From: CAWKZT01 sp963854565
GTDB taxonomy: Bacteria; Actinomycetota; Acidimicrobiia; Acidimicrobiales; JAHEJN01
Assembly (NCBI GenBank): GCA_963854565.1
Contig: CAWKZT010000097.1
Coordinates: 1 to 6,873 of the forward strand
Direction: 5' to 3'
DNA: 6,873 nt
Shown: piece after piece, positions 1 to 5,735 of the stretch
How positions within the stretch are numbered: the stretch's first letter is position 1
Layout of the letters: each line of letters starts with the position of its first letter
Made by a program: the position numbers and the translations under genes
The notes under the pieces: generated by a model
The model's input: the letters and a program-made list of their open reading frames with translations, nothing else
The model's database searches: none
What the model was told of the DNA's origin: nothing

Positions 1-769
1 CGGAGCCGTCAAATCGCACCAACCGATCAACAACGACCCGGCCCGTGCGGGACTCAACGCTGGTGCTGAGCTGCGGCCACCGAGCAACAACCTCGGTAAC
101 ATCGATCGGTACCAGGCTCCTGGCGGGAACCGGAACCCCGTCAAACACCTGCGGCGCACGAGCACCATCATCGGTAGCAAAGGTGATATCTACCACGGCA
201 TCATCAGCAAACGGATTGAAGACAAGCAACAGCTGAAGCGCGTCGCGGGCCGTTGTACCGCCTGCGAAATACCAGTTGGATGATGCGTTCGACGCGCAGG
301 GACTTGCCCCGACACCAGCCGGACCTGTAACCGTATGGGTGACCACAACACTGGCTGAGTCAAACTCCAATAGCGCCGCAACATATTCGACGTTGAGAAC
401 TTCACCGAGAGCAAAAGTCATCACACTGTTCGGGGCGACCTCGATAGCGCGAATCTCCGGAGTTACGAAGACCGGACCAACGCCCTCGATCAATTGAGTT
501 CCAAAAACCGTGGCCGTGCCTACAGCCGTTACAAGATCAGCGTTGGCAATAGTGACAACCTGATCGGCTATGCCCGCGGTATCGCCGGTTCCACCTGTGC
601 AATACCAAGTCGAGCCGAGGGAACCTTCGCCGGCAGCAACAGGGAAGGCTGGTTTACCCTCGACCACGATGGCGGAATGGTCGTAGTCAGCGACGCGCTG
701 ATCCAGCCAAATTAGGCCTCCAAGACAGGCCAACAAAATGATGATCGCTGGCCAACGAGGAATACGCAT
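1..769 (-). CDS. DUF5719-like exported/membrane-anchored protein, C-terminus cut by window edge
   Basis: The reverse frame from the ATG at 769 is open for 256 codons and leaves the window without a stop, so the C-terminus is missing. Residues 6-22 form one hydrophobic segment after a short basic start (MRIPR), consistent with a signal anchor. LLAC at 12-15 loosely resembles a lipobox, but the hydrophobic stretch continues past it. The rest is a beta-rich, Val/Ala/Thr-rich, probably extracytoplasmic region. Two related motifs, STWYCTGG (53-60) and SNWYFAGG (164-171), are each followed by a stretch ending in a strand-like segment. This looks like a duplicated module and is what I remember of DUF5719 proteins in actinobacteria. 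The start overlaps the glycosyltransferase stop (TGATG), with GAGAGG about 8 bases upstream, so translation is probably coupled. The molecular function is unknown. The coupling suggests the protein assists or is handled with the glycosyltransferase in the envelope (inference). Confidence 0.8.
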   Translation of the reverse strand, partial: MRIPRWPAIIILLACLGGLIWLDQRVADYDHSAIVVEGKPAFPVAAGEGSLGSTWYCTGGTGDTAGIADQVVTIANADLVTAVGTATVFGTQLIEGVGPVFVTPEIRAIEVAPNSVMTFALGEVLNVEYVAALLEFDSASVVVTHTVTGPAGVGASPCASNASSNWYFAGGTTARDALQLLLVFNPFADDAVVDITFATDDGARAPQVFDGVPVPARSLVPIDVTEVVARWPQLSTSVESRTGRVVVDRLVRFDGS

Positions 770-3700
770 CAGCGGCCCTCTCGCTCTATTGACACAAGGC
801 GAACCGTGAATCCAACGATTACTACCCAGCCCAATAGTTGGAGCATTTGGAACAAGCGTTGCTGACTAGGCGTGTCATATCGCAATTCACCGGACCCAGT
901 AGCGTCCATGGCGAATGATGATGCCCATCCAAACGCCGAATTTCGCGCCACAGGTCCATGGGATGTCTCGAGCTCCCAGCCAGCGCCCGCAGCCGCTATA
1001 TAGGCATCAGTACCTGCCACGACACGGCCATCGGCTGATCGGTAGTCATCGGGTTGAAAGATAGGGGTCCCATCGTCTAGATCCACACCGACAGCATCAC
1101 GAAAGCCAACGGTTCCATCCGTCGCCCCGGCAGCAACAGCAGCATGAACCGGCAAAAAAGCGGTGTTGCGGTACACCACAACTCCGGGGCTGAGTTCGAT
1201 TTGTTCGAGGTCGAGCTGTTCGGCCAACATCGCAACAATTGCTTCGGGCGCCGGACGCTCAATCGCTCCATCAGGCGCAGGAGCGAGCCGTTCAGGCACC
1301 ACGATGTACCGGATAGCCATTGGTCCCAACAGCGTGCCGAGGCGACTGGTGGCCCCGTCTAACCCAACCTGGATTACCTCCGCTATGAGTCGACTTTCGT
1401 CGGTGGACGGACCCGGCCATCGATCGAGGATCGTTGTCTGCATACCGTAGGACGTAGCGTAAATAACACCGTCTTCGAATTCCCAACCGTTCATGGGCAC
1501 GACATCGGGGTCGCCAATCCATAGAGTGCGCGAAGCCGCCGGGGCGTCAGCCGCTGTGACAATCTCTAGCACCGATGCGAAGTCTCGTCCTGGGGCTTCC
1601 CACCGACCATCAAACGACGCACCAACGACCGGAAGGACCCCTATGCACAACGCCACGAGAGCGGTGACGGGCACAAGCTGTCTCCAACCAAACATGTAAC
1701 GATTGAGATCGACCTCGAACGCCACCATTCCCATTGCCGTTGCCAGCGCTAGACCCGATACTGCAGGGGCCAAGATCACCTCTGGTCGCGGCGCTCCCAC
1801 AGGCAGAAGCCCTTGGGCTGCAACCATTACAACGGCGACGGACGCCAGGAACGTGACCCACCCGCGAACTGCCCAGGCAAATCGGGCGCCGCGAGCCAAC
1901 AAGAGTGGCAATATGGCTGCGGCCAGAAGAAACCAGCCGAGCACACTGCCGCCATGGGGGCCGACATGAAAACGGAGAACATCAGCGAGTGCCAGTTCGG
2001 TTCCACCATCGGACCGGGTGCCACCCAATAGAGCCCACTCGCCGGTCAGCGCATCAAGACCGGACGGAAGCTGCAGTGCAAGGGCCAACACCACGGCGCC
2101 CAGCGAGCCCACAAACATCCGCCCGGTGCCCAGCAGGTGACCCGACAACAACGATCCAACGACAAACGCCAACATCATGATCCCGGCCAGAACTAGCCCG
2201 AACGGAACGAATGCGGTCATGAGCCCGAGGCTCAGCCCAAACGTAAGAATCTCTCGCGGGATAGACGGCGAGGGCACATTTGCACCACGCCCACCATCGT
2301 AAAGACCGTGCGGTGACTGCTGAGCAGCGCGCCCGAACGCGGCGAGCACCCAGGGGCTGGCCCCAATCATGATGAGCGCGGACAACGAACCATTAGCTAC
2401 AGCGTTGAGGGCCAACGGATTGGCTAGAAAAGCCACAACCCCAACTGCTTGAGCACGTGGACTTTCAAAGGGGCGTACCAGACGCCACATGCCGATCGCT
2501 CCAAAGATCGGGAGCCCAACAATGACCACGGTGCGCAGCAACGCAATCTTGCCGAACATAAGCAGGCTCGCCAAGCCCACCAACAAATTGCCGATCGGCG
2601 CCGGTGCCTCTCGCCCTAGGCCCTCGTCTCGCCAGCCGGACCACCATTGGCTAATCGTGTCGGTCGCGCTGTCGCCAAAGGAACCAAACTCGCCGTAAAT
2701 CGGCAGTCCGTCACTGAGCATGTGCCGGCTACCGAAAATGACAACGGCGAGAACTGCTCCCCAGACAAGCAGCGCCAGTTGAACCGGACCTCGTTGGGTA
2801 ATGGACTGGAACATCTCGCGCCCACGGACAGCACCGCGGCCATCGCGCCGGTCGCGCAAATAGGTGTTTACTGGGGCAAATCCGCCCACCTGGAGATGAC
2901 GCAGATCGCCGTCGCCTACGACTCGGTGTTCCGCAATCACCCGCCGGCGTTTAACTAACGAGGGGATCCGACGAGCGTTCCAACCCCACGCACCCAGCAC
3001 TGCCCTCGACCGACGAGTATGACCAGAGAACAGAGATAAAATTGCCTCGAAGATGGTCATAAACAGTGCTTGAGGCACCACACGCAAGAGATGTAATTTG
3101 CTGTAGTTAGCGAGCATCGCACGGGTTTGGTGCCGACGCCGGAGTCCGAGCGCATCGTCAGTGGGCCGCCGCGTTTCGAGTTGAGCCTCGTGGCGGACAA
3201 CCGCGTCCGGCGCAACCACGACACGGGCGCCCGCTACATGACAGCGCCAACAAAGGTCAAGATCTTCGCCTCTAAAAGAGATCACTTCATCAAAACCGCC
3301 AACAATGCGAAACAGGTCGCTGCGGATCAGCATGCATGCGGCTGGCGTGTAGAACACGTCGCGAACGGCATCGTGTTGTTCTTGGTCGAGTTCGTTGACC
3401 TCGACAAACGGTACCGGTGCTCCGGTCTTGTCAATACTTATACCAACGTCTTGAATGATGCCGGGATTGTGCCAGTTTATAAATTTCGGGCCGACGACAC
3501 CGGCGTTCGACCTCGTTGCTTCCTCCACGAGTATGCGGACGACATCGGGGGCTAAGGCCACATCGTCGTGGCATATGAGCAGGAACGCCGAAAGCGCTGT
3601 TTCGTCGACCACAGCATTAACGGACGAACCAAAACCGCCGTCATCGTTAGATATTGACACTTCGGCATCGGGAACAATGGCCCGAACTCGCTCTTCGAGC

Positions 3701-3921
3701 GAACGGTCACCGTCTGCACCGGCCACGACAATACGCAGGCGCCCGTAGTCCTGCATGCGAAGTGACGCCAGAGTATCGTCGAGCGAGGGTCCTGATCGGT
3801 GAGCGACAACGATCGCTGTCACACCCGGAACCTGTGTGGGTGAAGCACTGCTTTTTGGGGCGCGGTCGTCCACTACTGCGGCACTGGGGTCTGGTTCAGC
3901 AGCTGGTAACTCGGCATCCAC
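769..3921 (-). CDS. Large membrane glycosyltransferase: GT2 domain fused to polytopic membrane domain
   Basis: The protein has 1050 residues. Residues 34-245 are a GT-A fold family-2 glycosyltransferase. VTAIVVAHRSG (34-44) is the first nucleotide-binding strand, HDD (118-120) is the DXD-like metal/nucleotide-sugar site, and GEDLDLCWR (218-226) is the acidic catalytic-helix motif also found in WbbL-type rhamnosyltransferases. A weakly hydrophobic helix lies at 281-298 and a basic linker at 300-375. About ten membrane segments follow between 380 and 768, then a roughly 250-residue non-membrane domain (770-1020) and a last membrane helix (1024-1043). This architecture matches the 1000-1200 residue actinobacterial glycosyltransferases I recall beside DUF5719 genes. 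It probably moves a sugar from a nucleotide or lipid donor to an envelope glycan; donor and acceptor are not readable. The start is GTG at 3919-3921, the first start in the frame after the TAA at 3979-3981. It lacks a clear ribosome binding site, and the GTG at codon 34 is an alternative that keeps the GT2 domain. Confidence 0.88.
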   Translation of the reverse strand: MDAELPAAEPDPSAAVVDDRAPKSSASPTQVPGVTAIVVAHRSGPSLDDTLASLRMQDYGRLRIVVAGADGDRSLEERVRAIVPDAEVSISNDDGGFGSSVNAVVDETALSAFLLICHDDVALAPDVVRILVEEATRSNAGVVGPKFINWHNPGIIQDVGISIDKTGAPVPFVEVNELDQEQHDAVRDVFYTPAACMLIRSDLFRIVGGFDEVISFRGEDLDLCWRCHVAGARVVVAPDAVVRHEAQLETRRPTDDALGLRRRHQTRAMLANYSKLHLLRVVPQALFMTIFEAILSLFSGHTRRSRAVLGAWGWNARRIPSLVKRRRVIAEHRVVGDGDLRHLQVGGFAPVNTYLRDRRDGRGAVRGREMFQSITQRGPVQLALLVWGAVLAVVIFGSRHMLSDGLPIYGEFGSFGDSATDTISQWWSGWRDEGLGREAPAPIGNLLVGLASLLMFGKIALLRTVVIVGLPIFGAIGMWRLVRPFESPRAQAVGVVAFLANPLALNAVANGSLSALIMIGASPWVLAAFGRAAQQSPHGLYDGGRGANVPSPSIPREILTFGLSLGLMTAFVPFGLVLAGIMMLAFVVGSLLSGHLLGTGRMFVGSLGAVVLALALQLPSGLDALTGEWALLGGTRSDGGTELALADVLRFHVGPHGGSVLGWFLLAAAILPLLLARGARFAWAVRGWVTFLASVAVVMVAAQGLLPVGAPRPEVILAPAVSGLALATAMGMVAFEVDLNRYMFGWRQLVPVTALVALCIGVLPVVGASFDGRWEAPGRDFASVLEIVTAADAPAASRTLWIGDPDVVPMNGWEFEDGVIYATSYGMQTTILDRWPGPSTDESRLIAEVIQVGLDGATSRLGTLLGPMAIRYIVVPERLAPAPDGAIERPAPEAIVAMLAEQLDLEQIELSPGVVVYRNTAFLPVHAAVAAGATDGTVGFRDAVGVDLDDGTPIFQPDDYRSADGRVVAGTDAYIAAAGAGWELETSHGPVARNSAFGWASSFAMDATGSGELRYDTPSQQRLFQMLQLLGWVVIVGFTVRLVSIEREGR

Positions 3922-4035
3922 GGCGAAAACAGCGTAGAGCCGCCGTGGCGCGATGTCCGCGACCCCGGGCCCATGTTTTTATCCGGGATCAAAATCTCAA
4001 AGGCAGAGCACTATCGCCTCGCTATTCGCCGGCCG

Positions 4036-4055
4036 GGTGTGACTAAACACACACC
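4036..4055. repeat. Short inverted repeat GGTGTG-N8-CACACC
   Basis: GGTGTG at 4036-4041 is mirrored by CACACC at 4050-4055. It overlaps the candidate leftward -10 hexamer and lies just left of the larger inverted repeat. A small operator is possible, but six-base arms of simple GT/AC sequence can arise by chance. Confidence 0.25.
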
Positions 4056-4070
4056 ACAAAGTGCTTGCAA
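4042..4070 (-). promoter_or_regulatory. Candidate leftward promoter for the glycosyltransferase operon
   Basis: Read on the minus strand, TTGCAA (4070-4065) is followed by a 17-base spacer and TTTAGT (4047-4042). Each hexamer matches its sigma-70-type consensus at four of six positions. Transcription would begin near 4036 and leave a leader of about 115 bases before the GTG at 3921. TTGCAA is its own reverse complement, so the same six bases can also serve the rightward promoter. This is consensus matching only. Confidence 0.3.
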
Positions 4071-4103
4071 CTGTTAAACTCTTAAGTTAGCATTGCAAGC
4101 ACT
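4060..4103. repeat. Perfect 11-bp inverted repeat flanking a promoter (possible operator)
   Basis: AGTGCTTGCAA at 4060-4070 is exactly mirrored by TTGCAAGCACT at 4093-4103, with a 22-base AT-rich spacer containing CTTAAG. The centre-to-centre distance of the arms is about 33 bases, roughly three helical turns, so both arms face the same side of the DNA. The left arm contains the candidate -35 and the right arm begins at the end of the candidate -10, a placement typical of repressor operators. As RNA it could form an 11-bp stem, but no T-run follows, so it is not an intrinsic terminator. I do not recognise the regulator. Confidence 0.55.
4065..4093 (+). promoter_or_regulatory. Candidate rightward promoter for the 4164 gene
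   Basis: TTGCAA (4065-4070), a 17-base spacer and TAGCAT (4088-4093) each match the sigma-70-type consensus at four of six positions, with ideal spacing. Transcription would start near 4100 and give a leader of about 60 bases. That leader is pyrimidine-rich and contains a run of eight C at 4121-4128. The promoter sits inside the inverted repeat 4060-4103. Confidence 0.45.
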
Positions 4104-4153
4104 CCCCCACGTTCTCTTCTCCCCCCCCAACCCGGATAACAACCCACGCCTAC

Positions 4154-4158
4154 GGAGG
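4154..4158 (+). promoter_or_regulatory. Strong ribosome binding site GGAGG
   Basis: GGAGG lies five bases before the ATG at 4164. It is the strongest Shine-Dalgarno match in the window and fixes the start of the 180-residue protein. Confidence 0.85.
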
Positions 4159-4163
4159 CACCC

Positions 4164-4706
4164 ATGTTTAATTTCAAGATTCCTACCAACCTCGACTTCC
4201 CTCAGTTCGAAATGCCGAACATCGATATTTCCGCCAAGACAACTGAACTCAGCAATGACGTCGTCAAAGTCGTAACCGACAGCGCCTACGTAGCCGTTGG
4301 CGCCAGCGTCCTCGGCTTTAGGCGTGCCGCCGAAGCCACCGCCGTGGCTCGTAAACGTATGAGCAACCTTGACCTTCCTTCGGTGAATCTCCCCAAAATG
4401 GAACTGCCGTCATTTGACCTTCCCACCGTCGACCTTTCCGTCCCATCGGAATGGGCAAACAAAGCTGTGACCGCTGGCCGTGAGACCATTGAAACTGCCC
4501 GCGAACAGGCATCCCGACTTGGCACTATCCCCGTGGTCAAGGCCATCGACGAGCAGGCCATAGCTATCGAAGACCGTGTCGACACCGTTCTCGATGCCGT
4601 TGACTCCCGCCTTCCAGATCCTGCCAAGTTCGTCCTGGCTACTACTCGTGAAACCGTCAAAGACGGCGCAGTATCGGTACGCACACTGGTAGGCCTTGGC
4701 GCCTAA
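4164..4706 (+). CDS. Uncharacterised protein with two proline-pentad blocks and helical segments
   Basis: The protein has 180 residues, and I do not recognise a named family. It has no signal peptide and no clear membrane helix, so it is probably cytoplasmic or peripherally envelope-associated. Residues 4-24 read as pentads of the form hydrophobic-acidic-hydrophobic-Pro-x (FKIPT, LDFPQ, FEMPN, IDISA). Residues 69-93 repeat the theme (LDLPS, VNLPK, MELPS, FDLPT, VDLSV). In both blocks the last unit has Ser in place of Pro. Each block is followed by a helix-prone stretch: 25-67, with AYVAVGASVLGFRR (41-54), and 95-120. The charged C-terminal tail (TTRETVKDGAVSVRTLVGLG) faintly recalls the mycobacterial heparin-binding hemagglutinin and phasin-like helical proteins, a weak resemblance only. 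The reading frame is well supported: a GGAGG ribosome binding site, its own candidate promoter and its own terminator. It therefore looks like a well-expressed single-gene unit. A structural or scaffolding role is a guess. Confidence 0.85.
   Translation: MFNFKIPTNLDFPQFEMPNIDISAKTTELSNDVVKVVTDSAYVAVGASVLGFRRAAEATAVARKRMSNLDLPSVNLPKMELPSFDLPTVDLSVPSEWANKAVTAGRETIETAREQASRLGTIPVVKAIDEQAIAIEDRVDTVLDAVDSRLPDPAKFVLATTRETVKDGAVSVRTLVGLGA
4368..4442 (+). repeat. Five tandem degenerate 15-base units coding a proline pentad
   Basis: Five consecutive codon quintets encode hydrophobic-(D/N/E)-L-(P/S)-x. The protein pattern is conserved while codons vary (CTT/CTC/CTG for Leu, CCT/CCC/CCG for Pro). This indicates selection on the peptide rather than a recent DNA duplication. 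A four-unit relative lies at residues 4-24 of the same protein. Confidence 0.7.
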
Positions 4707-4750
4707 CGTCTGGGTGAGAGTTGACCTCCACCCCTAAGTAACCCCCCAAG

Positions 4751-4792
4751 AAGACTGCCGGTCCTATGCATGGACCGGCAGTCTTTCGTTTT
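4751..4792 (+). terminator. Intrinsic (Rho-independent) terminator after the 4164 gene
   Basis: AAGACTGCCGGTCC (4751-4764) pairs perfectly with GGACCGGCAGTCTT (4772-4785), giving a 14-bp stem with a seven-base loop TATGCAT. TTTCGTTTT follows. It lies 45 bases after the stop of the 180-residue gene and should end that transcript. On the minus strand the tail is poor, so it is probably one-directional. Confidence 0.92.
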
Positions 4793-4814
4793 AGACTCTC
4801 CCAATGCAAACGAT

Positions 4815-4818
4815 GAGG
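4815..4818 (+). promoter_or_regulatory. Ribosome binding site that fixes the rmd start
   Basis: GAGG (within TGAGG) lies eight bases before the GTG at 4827. An in-frame ATG at 4770 would lie within the terminator hairpin and add 19 residues ahead of the Rossmann strand without a ribosome binding site, so GTG 4827 is preferred. Confidence 0.75.
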
Positions 4819-4826
4819 CACACCGC

Positions 4827-5732
4827 GTGACACGCGCGTTGATCACTGGCGCCAGCGGATTCGTTGGCCAACATTTGGTGGCCCACCTTCAATCGTGTGG
4901 TGACGAAACCATCGCCTCGGACCTCGACCAACGCGGTCCCGATATCACCGACTACCGCGCCGTTGATGAACTAATCGGAGACACAAAACCGGACGTGGTA
5001 TACCACCTGGCCGGATGGAGCGATGTAAGTGGCTCGTGGCGAAATCGTGCCGCTACCTACCAGGCCAACGTCATCGGCACCGATTCAGTGCTATCGGCCT
5101 GCGCCAATCACCACACCCACCGCGTGCTCGTCATTTCCAGCGCCGACGTCTACGGCAATGTGCCAGCACATGACCAGCCCATCGCCGAAACCGAACCTCC
5201 CCGCCCGGCCGGACCGTACGCCGCCAGCAAAGCAGCCGCGGAAATGGTTGCCCGTCAGGCCCACATCAACGGACTCGGAGTCATCATGGCCCGGTCGTTC
5301 AACCATGCTGGCCCAGGTCAGCGCCCCGACTTTGTCATTCCTGCGCTGGCCCGCCGCGTGCTTCATGCCAAACAACAAAAAGCGACAAGCCTGCAAACCG
5401 GCGTTCTAACCGCAGAACGCGATTTTACTGATGTTCGCGATGTCGCCCGTGCTTACCGACTGCTCACCGAACATGGCACCCCCGGAGAGGTTTACAATGT
5501 TTGCCGCGGAACAGCCGTCACCATAGAAGCCGTCCTACAGGAACTGCTGACACTTGCCGACGTTGACCTAACGCCTGTGCTTGACCCGCAACTTGTTCGA
5601 CCCATCGAAATCAACCGACGCTGCGGGGACCCCACCAAACTTAGATCCGCTACCGGATGGTCTCCCACGATCTCACTAACTCAAACGCTGCGCGACGTTC
5701 TCGAAGAATGCGCCACCCAACCGGAAGAATAA
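4827..5732 (+). CDS. rmd: GDP-6-deoxy-D-mannose reductase (GDP-4-keto-6-deoxy-mannose reductase), SDR family
   Basis: The protein has 301 residues, an extended short-chain dehydrogenase of usual length. The NADP(H)-binding GASGFVG is at 8-14, the catalytic serine region SSADVYG at 104-110, and the YxxxK pair is Y131/K135 in PYAASK. Substrate-side motifs FNHAGPGQ (158-165), RDFTDVRD (198-205) and VYNVCRG (222-228) closely resemble Pseudomonas Rmd as I remember it (FNHIGPGQ, RDFLDVQD, VYNVCSG). Rmd reduces the 4-keto group of GDP-4-keto-6-deoxy-D-mannose to give GDP-D-rhamnose. The next gene, gmd, supplies that substrate, which supports the assignment. A related reductase giving the 4-epimer, GDP-6-deoxy-D-talose, cannot be excluded from motifs. 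GDP-fucose synthase is less likely because the motifs follow Rmd and there is no epimerase-type fcl signature I recognise. The start is GTG with a GAGG ribosome binding site. Only 34 bases separate the upstream terminator tail from this start. Confidence 0.8.
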   Translation: MTRALITGASGFVGQHLVAHLQSCGDETIASDLDQRGPDITDYRAVDELIGDTKPDVVYHLAGWSDVSGSWRNRAATYQANVIGTDSVLSACANHHTHRVLVISSADVYGNVPAHDQPIAETEPPRPAGPYAASKAAAEMVARQAHINGLGVIMARSFNHAGPGQRPDFVIPALARRVLHAKQQKATSLQTGVLTAERDFTDVRDVARAYRLLTEHGTPGEVYNVCRGTAVTIEAVLQELLTLADVDLTPVLDPQLVRPIEINRRCGDPTKLRSATGWSPTISLTQTLRDVLEECATQPEE

Positions 5733-5735
5733 GCC

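Noticed and set aside
723..769. Lipoprotein signal (LLAC at residues 12-15) in the DUF5719-like protein
   Set aside because: Leu at -2 is unusual and the hydrophobic segment continues after the Cys, fitting a signal anchor better. It is kept only as an alternative.
3127..3555. Open frame of 142 codons on the plus strand
   Set aside because: It lies wholly opposite the GT2 domain of the glycosyltransferase, has no ribosome binding site, and its translation shows no domain pattern. It is a shadow frame.
3654..4046. Plus-strand frame of 130 codons reaching into the intergenic region
   Set aside because: It is mostly opposite the glycosyltransferase N-terminus, very rich in Arg/His/Pro as antisense frames often are, with no start signals.
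4087..4105. Possible CIRCE (HrcA) heat-shock operator, from TTAGCA and GCACTC near each other
   Set aside because: The CIRCE arms TTAGCACTC and GAGTGCTAA with a 9-base spacer are not present; only fragments match.
4286..4684. Minus-strand frame of 132 codons opposite the pentad-repeat gene
   Set aside because: The plus frame has a strong ribosome binding site, terminator and patterned protein. The minus frame is Ser/Arg/Thr-rich with no features.
4712..4735. Hairpin GGGTG...CACCC just after the pentad-repeat gene
   Set aside because: Only five pairs form before mismatches and there is no T-run. The real terminator is the 14-bp stem at 4751-4785.
4770..4826. Extended ATG start for rmd, 19 residues longer
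   Set aside because: The ATG lies in the loop and right arm of the terminator hairpin, has no ribosome binding site, and adds residues before the first Rossmann strand. GTG 4827 has GAGG at good spacing.
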